This document shows, piece after piece, positions 37,196 to 45,576 of a stretch of 50,342 bases of DNA (position 1 is its first letter; every line of letters begins with the position of its first letter). Origin of the DNA: Limnohabitans sp. Jir72 (lineage in GTDB: Bacteria > Pseudomonadota > Gammaproteobacteria > Burkholderiales > Burkholderiaceae_C); the NCBI RefSeq assembly GCF_003063575.1, contig NZ_NESC01000016.1, forward strand, positions 1 to 50,342. Direction: 5' to 3'. Position numbers and translations under genes: made by a program. The notes beneath the pieces are model-generated. The model ran no database searches. It was given only the letters and a program-made list of their open reading frames with translations, and was not told the origin of the DNA.

Positions 37196-38016
37196 GGGTG
37201 GGCGAGTTGGCTCACCGCCATGACCATGGCCATGCCGCCGACCAGCCAGATCACTTGCGCGGCCGTTTCTTTGGCGCTCAGGCGCTTTTGCAATTGCGGA
37301 ATCAAATCGGCCAGCGCCACATAAATGAAGCTGCTGCTGGCCACCACCAAAAAGTAAGGCAAGGCACCGTGCAAGGCGTCGACCAGCACATAGCCCACCG
37401 CCCCACCCAAAGCCGTGATGGCCCCAGCCATCGACACCTTGAGGACTGCAGCCTGGCGGTTGCTGCTGCCCTGGCGCAAGACCACCAAATCGCCCATGTG
37501 GTGCGGCACCTCGTGGGCCAGCACCGCCAATGAGGCGATCGCCCCCAACTGCACATCGGCCATGAAGGCCGAGGCGATCAAGATGCCATCGCCAAAGCAA
37601 TGCACGCTGTCGCCCGCCAACACCGCCCAATGCCCGGCGCTGCGCTCGCCATGCGCGTGGTGGTGGTGCGCATGGCCATGGTGATCGTGTGCATGGTCGT
37701 TGGCGTGATCGTTTGCGTGATCGCCGCCATGCCCGTGGTGGTGCTCATGCCCGTGGTGCCACAGCTCGGCCTTGTCGAGCAAAAAGAAAAACACCAAGCC
37801 CAAGAGCAAGGTCAAAAACAAGGCCTGCGGGGACACACCCGCCTCGAAAGCCTCGGGCAGCAAATGCAAAAAAGCGGTGGCCAACAAAGCGCCCGCCGCC
37901 AAGCTGAGCATGTGCTGGGTGTAGCGGCTGACCACGCCAAAGCTCAGCCACGCGGCCAACCAAACACTGCCGATACCGGCCACCAAGGTGCCGATCAAAA
38001 TTGCCAATAGAGTCAT
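37189..38016 (-). CDS. ZIP-family divalent metal transporter with histidine-rich loop
   Basis: This 275-residue protein belongs to the ZIP family, which moves Zn, Fe or Mn into the cytoplasm. TM4 contains HCFGDGILI and TM5 contains HEVPHHMGD, the metal-site helices. The cytoplasmic loop between TM3 and TM4 is unusually long and His/Asp-rich (about residues 105-145), which should buffer or sense metal. The start at 38016 (MTLLAILIGT) gives the first membrane helix at the N-terminus; an upstream start would add an unlikely tail. No metal regulator gene is nearby. Confidence 0.88.
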   Translation of the reverse strand: MTLLAILIGTLVAGIGSVWLAAWLSFGVVSRYTQHMLSLAAGALLATAFLHLLPEAFEAGVSPQALFLTLLLGLVFFFLLDKAELWHHGHEHHHGHGGDHANDHANDHAHDHHGHAHHHHAHGERSAGHWAVLAGDSVHCFGDGILIASAFMADVQLGAIASLAVLAHEVPHHMGDLVVLRQGSSNRQAAVLKVSMAGAITALGGAVGYVLVDALHGALPYFLVVASSSFIYVALADLIPQLQKRLSAKETAAQVIWLVGGMAMVMAVSQLAHPG

Positions 38017-38046
38017 TTTTCCATCCGCGGTGTTCACATCACCGCC

Positions 38047-38075
38047 AAAACAAACCGCCCCGAAGGGCGGTTTTT
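38047..38075 (-). terminator. Rho-independent terminator after the dienelactone hydrolase gene
   Basis: ACCGCCC (38054-38060) and GGGCGGT (38065-38071) form a 7-bp stem with a CGAA tetraloop. The A-rich left flank provides the T-run on the minus strand. The right flank has five T, so it may work in both directions. It ends 15 bases after the hydrolase stop and stands before the ZIP gene. Confidence 0.75.
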
Positions 38076-38085
38076 CATGCATTCA

Positions 38086-38991
38086 TCAAGCCACACTTTG
38101 GCGCTTGAGCCATGCCAGCAATCGCTGCCAACCGTCCTCGGCCGCCGCCTGGCGGAAGCTGGGCCGGTAATCGGCATGAAAAGCGTGCGGGGCCTCAGGA
38201 TAAACCACAAACTCGCTCGCCTTGCCAGCGGCTGTGCTCTTGGCCAGTTCGGCTTTCATCTTATCAAGCGTGTCAAGGGGGATGCCCGTGTCGGCACCGC
38301 CATACAGGCCCAGCACCGGCGCCTTGATTTGTGCGGCCAGCGCCACGGGGTGCTGCGGCGTCTGGGGTGTTGCTGCCCCCACCAAACGGCCATACCAGGC
38401 CACGCCCGCCTTGATCTTGGGCTGGTGCGCGGCATAGAGCCAAGTGATGCGCCCACCCCAGCAAAAACCAGTGATCGCCAGCTTGTCGGTGTTGCCGCCA
38501 TTGGCAGCGGCCCAGGCCACGGTGGCGTCCAGGTCGCCCATCACCTGCGCATCGGGCACCTTGGCAATGATTTCGGACTGCAGCTTGGCGATCTCGCCGT
38601 AGGCGCTGGGGTCGCCCTGGCGCACAAACAGCTCGGGCGCAATGGCCATGTAACCGGCCTGCGCCAAGCGGCGCGTCACATCAGCGATGTACTCGTGCAC
38701 GCCAAAGATTTCGGAGATCACCAACACCACCGGCAAATTGGTCTTGCCCGCAGGCGCGCTGCGATAAGCGGGCATCTTGAAGCCATTCACATCGATGGTC
38801 ACCTCGCCCGAGACCAAGCCGGTTGAAGGCGTTTTGATGGCAGTCTGCGCCATCACCGTACCCGCCGCAGCGGCATACCCGACGCCCACCCCGGCCCCCA
38901 GCGCCAGCTGCAAAGCCTGACGGCGCGTGCTGCCGTCAAACGCGTTCTTGCCCAGCAAAGCCTGGGCATCCTGAATCAGATCGTGGTTCAC
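38086..38991 (-). CDS. Dienelactone hydrolase family protein, exported
   Basis: The protein has 301 residues from a GTG at 38991, chosen because GGAGA lies 5 bases before it; longer upstream forms lack a signal. The N-terminus has STRRQALQLALGAGVGVG, an RR-containing export signal, possibly Tat. The alpha/beta hydrolase domain has the nucleophile cysteine in GFCWGGR, an acid in YGGADTGIP and the histidine in PHAFHADYRP, the DLH catalytic triad. It hydrolyses lactones or esters; a periplasmic location is inferred from the signal. A 61-bp palindrome stands 60 bases upstream and could be its operator. Confidence 0.85.
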   Translation of the reverse strand: MNHDLIQDAQALLGKNAFDGSTRRQALQLALGAGVGVGYAAAAGTVMAQTAIKTPSTGLVSGEVTIDVNGFKMPAYRSAPAGKTNLPVVLVISEIFGVHEYIADVTRRLAQAGYMAIAPELFVRQGDPSAYGEIAKLQSEIIAKVPDAQVMGDLDATVAWAAANGGNTDKLAITGFCWGGRITWLYAAHQPKIKAGVAWYGRLVGAATPQTPQHPVALAAQIKAPVLGLYGGADTGIPLDTLDKMKAELAKSTAAGKASEFVVYPEAPHAFHADYRPSFRQAAAEDGWQRLLAWLKRQSVA

Positions 38992-39051
38992 AAAGGTCTC
39001 CTTGAATGGGGGGGAAATGCGGGATCTTTGCACAACTGTGGAGCTCAACCC

Positions 39052-39112
39052 AATTACCCACTTTTATCTTGAAAAAGATAATTTATCTTTTTCAAGATAA
39101 AAGTGGGTAATT
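39052..39112. repeat. Perfect 61-bp inverted repeat upstream of the dienelactone hydrolase gene
   Basis: Two 30-base arms (39052-39081 and 39083-39112) are exact reverse complements around a single T (39082). Within each arm TTATCTT, four bases, AAGATAA is itself palindromic, so the element contains two 18-bp operator-like sites arranged symmetrically. It is AT-rich in a GC-rich neighbourhood. It lies between the ModA-like stop and the hydrolase start, both on the minus strand. There is no GC-rich stem with a T-run, so it is not a typical terminator. Confidence 0.9.
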
Positions 39113-39165
39113 CATGGCCCCCGGCCCCGAACAAGCCCGTCCGCCCTTGACCTCACCAAATCAAC

Positions 39166-39972
39166 TCAAGGACTCCCAAACCCATACCGTGCAAACACCG
39201 CCTGTGCGCTTGGCGCAAGCAAAGCGTCGGCAAAGGCCTGTGCCGCCGGGTGGGTGCCACGGCGCACGGTGAGGCCGTAGTCTGCAGACACCTGCAAATT
39301 GGGCGGCACGGCCACGATCTTCAAGCGCGGCACCTCTTTTTGTGCCGCCACGGCATTGGTGCAATAGGTCAGAAAGACATCGGCCTGCCCCTGGTCCATG
39401 ACCCACGCGTAGGCGCCGCGACCTGCCGGTGGTTTGGGCGATGTGGGGCCGCCGGTCAGCTGCAAGGCCTTGCGGTCCAGCGTGGCGTAAGCGCCAGCGC
39501 TCAATGCATCGGCCCGGCGAAACAGCGCCCAAGCATAGTCACCGGCCGGGTCGGCCTTGGGGGTACTGGCGCCCACACGCACGGCCGGATCGAGCAAAGC
39601 GCTCAGCAAATGCTCGGGCGTCAAATTGAAGTTGGCTTGGGTGAGCGCGCACAGCTGGTTGCGCACAAACACGCGGGGCGGGCTCCAGCTGCCGGCGTCA
39701 GCCAGCTTTTGCGGATGCCCCATGTCGGCCGAGGCAAACACTTGGGCCGCCTCGCCCTTTTCGATGCGCTCGCGCAGCAGGCCAGAGGCCGCAAAAGACA
39801 AGGCCAGTTTTTGACCGGTGCGGGCCTCGTGCGCGCTGGCAATTTCAGTCATCGCCTCGCGCAAGCTGCCCGCCGCCACCACGGCGATGGGTTCGGGGCT
39901 CAAAGGTGTTTGGGGCATGGCGCAGGCGGTGAGCAAACTCGTCGCCAGCAAAGCAGTGGTGGTCAATCGCAT
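39166..39972 (-). CDS. ModA-like molybdate-type binding lipoprotein
   Basis: The 268-residue protein has a lipobox LLTAC with Cys17, so it should be a lipoprotein. The mature part resembles ModA: VVAAGSLREAMTEIA, SFAASGLLRERIEKGEAAQVFASAD, and further on RVGASTPKADPAGDYA. The family binds molybdate or other oxyanions, but this branch is not joined to a permease here, so substrate and partner are open. It is a lone gene read toward the palindrome and the hydrolase. Confidence 0.8.
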   Translation of the reverse strand: MRLTTTALLATSLLTACAMPQTPLSPEPIAVVAAGSLREAMTEIASAHEARTGQKLALSFAASGLLRERIEKGEAAQVFASADMGHPQKLADAGSWSPPRVFVRNQLCALTQANFNLTPEHLLSALLDPAVRVGASTPKADPAGDYAWALFRRADALSAGAYATLDRKALQLTGGPTSPKPPAGRGAYAWVMDQGQADVFLTYCTNAVAAQKEVPRLKIVAVPPNLQVSADYGLTVRRGTHPAAQAFADALLAPSAQAVFARYGFGSP

Positions 39973-40204
39973 GGTGATCTCGCAGGCTCAAAAAGGTCAA
40001 AAGAATGAGACCGATGCTACCCAGCCCCGGGGCCTGTGCCATACGTGAAGACACGGTAGGAAATGCTTTGCATAGAGGCAGCTGCTGCGCCCTAGGGGCC
40101 TGTATGAGCCAGGCCACACCCCATACCGTTACACCTCTGGCACTCACCCCGCCAGAAAACCGAATACTTTCAGTTACGATCCCAGCTCATTTTGTGAGTA
40201 CCAA

Positions 40205-42997
40205 ATGGGTCTTAATTGGAACGAAATCAAATCCAGGGCATTGCTTTTCAGCAAAACCTGGGCCGACGCCTGCAACGAAGACAGCCAAGCCAAGCCCTTT
40301 TGGATCGACTTCTTTGAAATCTTTGGCATCACCAACAAACGCGTTGCCACCTTTGAGCTGAACGTCAAAAAGCTCGGCGGTGCACAAGGCTTTGTGGACC
40401 TGTTTTGGCCCGGCGTGCTGTTGGTGGAGCACAAGTCGCGCGGCAAAAACCTGGACGACGCGGTGGACCAAGCCATTGGCTACCTGCACAACCTGCCCGA
40501 GCGCGACCTGCCCCAGCTGGTGGTGGTGTGCGACTTTGCCCGCTTTCGGGTGCGGCGCCTGGCCACGGGCGAGACCGTGGAGTTTGAGCTCAAGCACCTG
40601 CACAAACACGTCAAGCTCTTTGGCCTGCTGGCGGGCTACAAGGTGCAAGACATCCGTTCGGAAGACCCGGTCAACATCAAGGCCGCCGAACGCATGGGCC
40701 GCCTGCACGACGCCCTGAAAGCCAGCGGCTACAGCGGCCACGCGCTCGAAGTTCTGCTGGTGCGCCTGCTGTTTTGTTTGTTTGCCGACGACACGGGCAT
40801 CTTTCAGCCCGCGCAATCGTTCAGAGACTTTGTGGAAGAACGCACCGCGCCGGACGGCTCGGACCTGGGGCCGCGCCTGGGGCAACTGTTTCAGGTGCTC
40901 AACACGCACGAGAGCCAGCGCAGCAAAAACATCGACGAACAGCTGGGCCAGTTTGCGTACATCAACGGCCGCCTGTTTGAAGAAACCCTGCCCATGGCCG
41001 ACTTCAGCACCGCCATGCGCGAAGCCCTGCTGGACGCCTGTGCGCTCGACTGGTCGGCCATCAGCCCGGCGATTTTTGGCAGCTTGTTTCAGAGCATCAT
41101 GGACGAAAAAGCCCGACGCAACCTGGGCGCGCACTACACGTCTGAGGCCAACATCCTCAAGCTGATCAAGCCCCTGTTTCTGGACGAACTGCACGCCGAG
41201 TTTGAGCGCGTGAAAGGCCACCGCAACAAGCTGTTTGAGTTTCACAAAAAGCTGCGCCAGCTGACGTTTTTTGACCCAGCCTGCGGGTGCGGGAACTTCT
41301 TGGTGATCAGCTACCGCGAACTGCGCGAGCTGGAGCTGAAGGTGCTGCGGGCCGACCACGAACTGAGCGCCCACAAAGGCCAGCTGACGGTGGACGTGCA
41401 TGGCCTGATCGGCGTGAACGTGGACCAATTCTTTGGCATCGAGATCGAAGAGTTTCCGGCGCAAATTGCCCAAGTGGCCATGTGGCTGGTGGACCACCAA
41501 ATGAACCTGCGCGTGAGCGTGGAGTTTGGCCTGTACTTTGCCCGCATCCCGCTCAAAAGCTCACCGCAAATACGCCACGCCAACGCGCTGCGGCTGGACT
41601 GGAACGAGGTGCTGCCTGCGGAGCGGTGCAGCTATGTGTTGGGCAATCCGCCGTTCTTGGGCAAGACCTACCAAAGCAAGGAACAAAAAGCCGACTTGGC
41701 TGCCGTGATGCACGGCATACACGGCGCGGGTGATCTGGACTTTGTGTGCGGCTGGTATGTGCTGGCCGCGCAATACATGCAGGGGCGCACGGGTACGCAA
41801 GCCGCCTTTGTGTCGACCAACAGCATCACACAAGGCGAACAAGTGGCCGTGCTTTGGGGCGAAATGCGGCGCCTGGGCATGCACACCCACTTTGCGCACC
41901 GTACGTTTCAGTGGAGCAACGAAGCCAGCGGCAAAGCAGCTGTGCATTGCGTGATCGTGGGCTTTGGTCCCGAGAACCAAGCCGTCAAAACCATCTTCGA
42001 ATACGAGGACATCAAAGGCCTGCCGCATGCCGTGCCTGTCAAGCGCATCAACGCATATTTGGTGGATGCGCCAAACGTTTTTTTGAATAAGCGAACAACA
42101 CCAGTTTGCAACGTCAGCGCTATGGCCAATGGCGGCAAAGCAACCGACGGTGGAAACCTCCTCCTGAGCGATGAAGAAAAAGCTGAGTTGATATCTATCG
42201 AACCCAAAGCCGCGAAATGGATTCGCCCATTTTTAATGGGCGATGAATTCATCAACAACATCGGCCGCTGGTGTTTGTGGTTGGTCAACATCCCACCAGC
42301 GGAACTTCGCGCCATGCCCCATGTGCTCAAGCGTGTCGAAGGTGTACGCGCCATGCGCGAAGCCAGCACCAAAGCTGCAACTGTGTCCCTGGCCAGCACA
42401 CCCACGTTGTTCGGTGAAATTCGCCAACCCAAATCAAAACGCTATTTGGCCATCCCGAAAGTTTCTTCCGAACGCCGCCAATTCATCCCCATCGGCTATC
42501 TGGACAGTGACGTCATCTGCGGCGACAAAATTTTCTTTGTCGACGACGCCTCACTGTTCACCTTTGGCGTGCTCACCAGCACGATGCACAACGCCTGGAT
42601 GCGATACACCTGTGGACGGTTGAAAAGCGATTACAGCTACTCCAACACCATCGTCTACAACAACTACCCCTGGCCCGGCTTCGCTGGCGAGGCACTCAGC
42701 GACAAACACCGCACAGCCATCGAACAAGCCGCCCAATGCGTGCTCGACGCCCGTGCCCAATTTGCAAGCTCGTCACTGGCCGACCTCTACGACCCGCTGA
42801 CCATGCCCCCGGCCCTGCTCAAGGCCCACCAAAAACTAGACACCGCCGTAGACGCCGCCTACCAACCCAGCGGCGGCAAAAAGTCCTACGCCTCCGACGC
42901 CGAACGCGTGGCCTTTCTGTTCGATCTGTACCAACGCATCACCAGCTTGCTGGCTGTACAAGCTGCACCCCGGGTTCTTCAAAATAAATTACGTTGA
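40205..42997 (+). CDS. MmeI-like single-chain restriction-modification enzyme
   Basis: This 930-residue protein matches type IIL (MmeI-family) enzymes, in which one chain methylates and cuts. The N-terminus (SWNEI-like MGLNWNEIKS) leads to a PD-(D/E)xK site: Asp65, nine residues, Glu75-His-Lys77, spaced as D-X9-ExK in MmeI. Motif I is DPACGCGNF (357-365) and motif IV is NPPF (481-484), giving an N6-adenine methyltransferase. The C-terminal third should be the target-recognition domain (RYLAIPKVSSERRQ, YSYSNTIVYNNYPWP). The recognition site cannot be read. The 232 bases before it contain nothing I recognise, and there is no clear ribosome-binding site. The last twenty residues look slightly extended. 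Confidence 0.85.
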   Translation: MGLNWNEIKSRALLFSKTWADACNEDSQAKPFWIDFFEIFGITNKRVATFELNVKKLGGAQGFVDLFWPGVLLVEHKSRGKNLDDAVDQAIGYLHNLPERDLPQLVVVCDFARFRVRRLATGETVEFELKHLHKHVKLFGLLAGYKVQDIRSEDPVNIKAAERMGRLHDALKASGYSGHALEVLLVRLLFCLFADDTGIFQPAQSFRDFVEERTAPDGSDLGPRLGQLFQVLNTHESQRSKNIDEQLGQFAYINGRLFEETLPMADFSTAMREALLDACALDWSAISPAIFGSLFQSIMDEKARRNLGAHYTSEANILKLIKPLFLDELHAEFERVKGHRNKLFEFHKKLRQLTFFDPACGCGNFLVISYRELRELELKVLRADHELSAHKGQLTVDVHGLIGVNVDQFFGIEIEEFPAQIAQVAMWLVDHQMNLRVSVEFGLYFARIPLKSSPQIRHANALRLDWNEVLPAERCSYVLGNPPFLGKTYQSKEQKADLAAVMHGIHGAGDLDFVCGWYVLAAQYMQGRTGTQAAFVSTNSITQGEQVAVLWGEMRRLGMHTHFAHRTFQWSNEASGKAAVHCVIVGFGPENQAVKTIFEYEDIKGLPHAVPVKRINAYLVDAPNVFLNKRTTPVCNVSAMANGGKATDGGNLLLSDEEKAELISIEPKAAKWIRPFLMGDEFINNIGRWCLWLVNIPPAELRAMPHVLKRVEGVRAMREASTKAATVSLASTPTLFGEIRQPKSKRYLAIPKVSSERRQFIPIGYLDSDVICGDKIFFVDDASLFTFGVLTSTMHNAWMRYTCGRLKSDYSYSNTIVYNNYPWPGFAGEALSDKHRTAIEQAAQCVLDARAQFASSSLADLYDPLTMPPALLKAHQKLDTAVDAAYQPSGGKKSYASDAERVAFLFDLYQRITSLLAVQAAPRVLQNKLR

Positions 42998-43040
42998 GTG
43001 TCGCGATAGCTGTCGAAATTTACAAAATTCGGAGGAAAAG

Positions 43041-43571
43041 ATGAATAAACAACAAAGGCTTTGTCACGATTGTGGTCATGAACTGCCTTCCGGCGCTTCA
43101 TATTGCTCCAACTGTGGCCGACAGATCCGCAAACGATCTGAGCGGCTTGAGGAGGAGGCTGAACGGAAACAACGAAGACTCGCAGAGCACGTTCTTTCCA
43201 ATAATGGCCGCGAAGCTTATGACAACTACCGCAAAGAACTGGCATTACGGGCTGCTAAACGCAACCCGCTTGTGTGGAGTCTTTTTTTAATATTTGGCCT
43301 TATTGCCCTTGCGAGCTATTTTCTACACCTAGGCATAGCAGTGGTGGTGGCATTCACTGTGATGGCAGTCTTATCTCTAGGGTTTTCTATCAATCCCGAT
43401 CGCTGGCTTTCCTCCCCAGAATACTATTCTTTCCCAGGTTCGCGCTTTGAAAATGGCCAACATAGGTGCATTTTTTGTGGAGCGAAAAATATCTATTGGC
43501 AAGGGGAATACAAAACGGATAACAAGTACGCTCAATGTTCAAAATGTCAATCGCCACTCTTCGCAGGATAA
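43041..43571 (+). CDS. Hypothetical zinc-ribbon membrane protein
   Basis: This 176-residue protein is not recognised as a named family. Cys8, Cys11, Cys22 and Cys25 form an N-terminal zinc ribbon; Cys143, Cys146, Cys166 and Cys169 form a second. Between them are a charged helix (ERLEEEAERKQRRL) and two membrane segments (about 77-95 and 97-116). The topology puts both ribbons on the same side, probably cytoplasmic. GGAGG lies 8 bases before the ATG. Base composition is lower in G+C than the core genes, which suggests acquisition. Its location next to an RM gene in a defence-like island is suggestive only. Confidence 0.65.
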   Translation: MNKQQRLCHDCGHELPSGASYCSNCGRQIRKRSERLEEEAERKQRRLAEHVLSNNGREAYDNYRKELALRAAKRNPLVWSLFLIFGLIALASYFLHLGIAVVVAFTVMAVLSLGFSINPDRWLSSPEYYSFPGSRFENGQHRCIFCGAKNIYWQGEYKTDNKYAQCSKCQSPLFAG

Positions 43572-43751
43572 GTCAAGCATATAGCGATTGCTCAACATGA
43601 CAGCGTCCTCGGCCCATCCTTCCATCACGGGGTAAAACCGAGTCGCCCGTCCGTCACTTAATGATTAGTCAGCCAAGCCGTTCAGAGCAAACTCGCATGG
43701 CGTATTCGCTACGATGGCCATCACAGCATCACGTCGGCATGACAATCCCAA
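43572..43751. other. Non-coding stretch before helicase remnant A
   Basis: I see no gene, RNA or repeat of note here. The motif TACGATGGCC occurs near 43709 and again near 43759, which hints at a small duplication beside the helicase remnant. The stretch follows the zinc-ribbon stop and looks like debris. Confidence 0.4.
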
Positions 43752-44012
43752 GTGCCTTACGATGGCCCCCATTCGCTTCACATAAGCTAGCAACTCCCAA
43801 AAAACGGATGCCTGCAAAGCGTGGACGAATCGCCAACCAGCAGCAGCTTGCGCCGTGCGCGGGTCATGCCCACGTTCATGCGGCGGATATCGGACAGAAA
43901 GCCAATCTCGCCTTGGGGGTTGCTGCGTGTCAAGGTGATGGCAATGATGTCGCGCTCTTGGCCCTGAAACGAATCGACGGTGCCCACGCTGAGCCTGCGT
44001 TGCGGCAGCGGG
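43752..44012 (-). pseudogene. Remnant A: 3' end of the UPF1-like helicase gene
   Basis: On the minus strand this encodes GTVDSFQGQERDIIAITLTR and on to MTRARRKLLLVGDSSTLCRH and then breaks off as FFGSC. It corresponds to the intact helicase at 46539-48605, roughly its last 90 residues. A one-base loss in the C-run near 43798 shifts the frame before the true C-terminus, and the end has drifted further. A 51-base stretch (43838-43888) is identical to 44501-44551 and 46650-46700. The remnant ends at about the stop codon of the Xre gene. Confidence 0.8.
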
Positions 44013-44300
44013 TCATGCAGCCGTCAAAGGCTCCATGCGCACCACAGCACGCGCTCCAACGGCACTTGCAAAGCGTTGGACTGTTCGCATGGATGGCGTA
44101 CCCCTGCCACTTTCGATGCGTGCCACCACGCTTTGGGTCGTGCCCATGCGTGCGGCCACATCGCCTTGCGTCAAGCCCGCTTTCGTGCGTGCTGCAATCA
44201 GTTCACGGGCCAGCTCAAACTCGGGCGCTTGTGCGTCATAGGCTTGGCGAACGGCGGGGTTGGCCAGCAGTTGGGCTTTCAGGTCTTTCAAGCTTTTCAT
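44013..44300 (-). CDS. Xre-family antitoxin-like regulator, no toxin partner
   Basis: The 95-residue protein has a helix-turn-helix of the Cro/C1 type (LTQGDVAARMGTTQSVVARI, then SGRGTPSMRTVQRFASAVGA), as in HigA/RelB-like antitoxins. A good Shine-Dalgarno (GGAGGAA) precedes its ATG. No RelE/HigB-like toxin lies on either side; the upstream neighbour is helicase remnant B and the downstream one is remnant A. It is a solitary antitoxin or regulator, possibly the survivor of a broken pair. Confidence 0.75.
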   Translation of the reverse strand: MKSLKDLKAQLLANPAVRQAYDAQAPEFELARELIAARTKAGLTQGDVAARMGTTQSVVARIESGRGTPSMRTVQRFASAVGARAVVRMEPLTAA

Positions 44301-44388
44301 TTCGATTCCTCCAGGCGTTACAACCGCACACAGGCAATTCCCATCCGATAGCTTAACGCGCCTACTTCACAGCAATGGACATCACGGA

Positions 44389-44573
44389 TTCAGGTCAGCT
44401 TGGCCATTTCATGCGCTGTGCGATAGCTCCCAACGCCCTTCACATAAGCCAACAACTCCCCAAAAAACGGATGCTTGCAAAGCGTTGACGAGTCGCCCCC
44501 CAGCAGCAGCTTGCGCCGTGCGCGGGTCATGCCCACGTTCATGCGGCGGATGTCAGACAGGAAGCCGACCTCG
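44389..44573 (-). pseudogene. Remnant B: 3' end of the UPF1-like helicase gene
   Basis: On the minus strand the frame is open and gives VGFLSDIRRMNVGMTRARRK and so on to the ending HEMAKLT and a TGA, parallel to HEVARLN in the intact gene. It retains the true C-terminus but carries several substitutions (for example Val to Gly before GDSS). Similarity to the intact gene stops near 44573. It is a second, slightly diverged partial copy. Confidence 0.8.
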
Positions 44574-44580
44574 GCTGACT

Positions 44581-44608
44581 TTGACTGAATGACTCGGCTG
44601 GTGATAAA
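44581..44608 (+). promoter_or_regulatory. Candidate promoter of vapBC
   Basis: TTGACT (44581-44586) and GATAAA (44603-44608) are spaced by 16 bases and lie 40 bases before the vapB start. They begin just where remnant B ends. VapB-type antitoxins usually bind their own promoter, but I could not identify a clear operator. Confidence 0.5.
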
Positions 44609-44647
44609 GTAGGTACGTTTTCATAGATACATTCCAAGGAGGGTGCC

Positions 44648-44977
44648 ATGCTCGCTACCGCCAAAGTTTTCACCAACGGCCACAGCCAGGCCATTCGTTT
44701 GCCCAAGGCTTTTCGCGTGGATGTTGATGAAATGTGGATTGCTCGCAACGAGGTGACTGGGGAGATCACGCTCAAGCCCAAGGACACGGAAACCTTGCGC
44801 CAGCGTCGGCTGGATGCGCTGATGTCTGCCATTACAGCCAACCCATTACCAGACGACTTTTTGTCGGATTCCAGTCGGCAAAACAATCCACCGAAAAATC
44901 CGTTTGCGGACTGGGATACGCCAACAGCCCCCAAAGCCTCCGTTAAACGCACCGCCAAAACCAAGGCCCGCAAGTGA
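44648..44977 (+). CDS. vapB: VapB-type antitoxin (AbrB fold)
   Basis: The 109-residue protein has a SpoVT/AbrB-type N-terminal domain (AKVFTNGHSQAIRLPKAFRV) that binds the promoter and a C-terminal tail that wraps the toxin. It neutralises VapC. The tail is long for VapB and ends in a basic stretch (VKRTAKTKARK). AAGGAGG lies 5 bases before the ATG. The stop overlaps the vapC GTG by 4 bases. Confidence 0.9.
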   Translation: MLATAKVFTNGHSQAIRLPKAFRVDVDEMWIARNEVTGEITLKPKDTETLRQRRLDALMSAITANPLPDDFLSDSSRQNNPPKNPFADWDTPTAPKASVKRTAKTKARK

Positions 44978-45381
44978 TCAAGTACTTGGTCGACACCAAC
45001 ATCTTGGGCTACTTTGCACGCAACAGTTCTGCCGCGCTGCAAACGCGCATGTTGGTAGCGCTCAAAAAGCAGGAGATCGCCATCTCCGCCATCACCCGCG
45101 CCGAAACACGGTTTGGGCAAGCACTGCTGCAAGCCGAAGACAAACGCCGCCGAACCATTGATTTGATGCTCAATGAGTTGCCCGTTTTGCCATGGACGCT
45201 GGAGGCCGCAGACCGCTATGGAGAAATTGCCGCCCACCTGCAGCAAACCGGGCAGCCCATTGGCGACATGGACACCCAAATCGCCGCGCATGCATTGGCG
45301 CTGGGCCTGCCCTTGGTGACCCACAACACACGGCACTTCAAGCGGGTGCCGGGTTTGAAGCTTGAAGACTGGATGGCATAA
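44974..45381 (+). CDS. vapC: VapC-type toxin, PIN-domain ribonuclease
   Basis: The 135-residue PIN protein keeps the acidic site: Asp7 in YLVDTN, Glu44 in ITRAET and Asp98/Asp100 in IGDMDTQIAAHALAL; NTRHF follows near the end. Members cleave tRNA or rRNA and stop growth unless VapB is bound. The start is a GTG in the overlap GTGA with the vapB stop. It seems intact and is probably active. Confidence 0.92.
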   Translation: MIKYLVDTNILGYFARNSSAALQTRMLVALKKQEIAISAITRAETRFGQALLQAEDKRRRTIDLMLNELPVLPWTLEAADRYGEIAAHLQQTGQPIGDMDTQIAAHALALGLPLVTHNTRHFKRVPGLKLEDWMA

Positions 45382-45576
45382 GCCCCGAATGCGCGACCAG
45401 CTGCAACAGCTTGCGTCGCAATTATTTGCCTGCGGTTTTAAGTCTGCATAAACGCCAATCGCCAGTTTTCTGACAATGGTTTCCAGCGAGTTCCATACCT
45501 CCATCGCTGAGGGAAGAAATAGCGGTTGCAGCAATCCCAAACAGCTGTATAAAATTACAGCCCTTCAGGGAGCCAT

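Noticed and set aside
40205..42997. BREX PglX-like methyltransferase call
   Set aside because: The D-X9-ExK endonuclease site near the N-terminus and the spacing of motifs fit the MmeI family, and no other BREX genes are present.
44013..44300. HigBA toxin-antitoxin pair
   Set aside because: Only the antitoxin-like gene exists; no toxin frame is adjacent.
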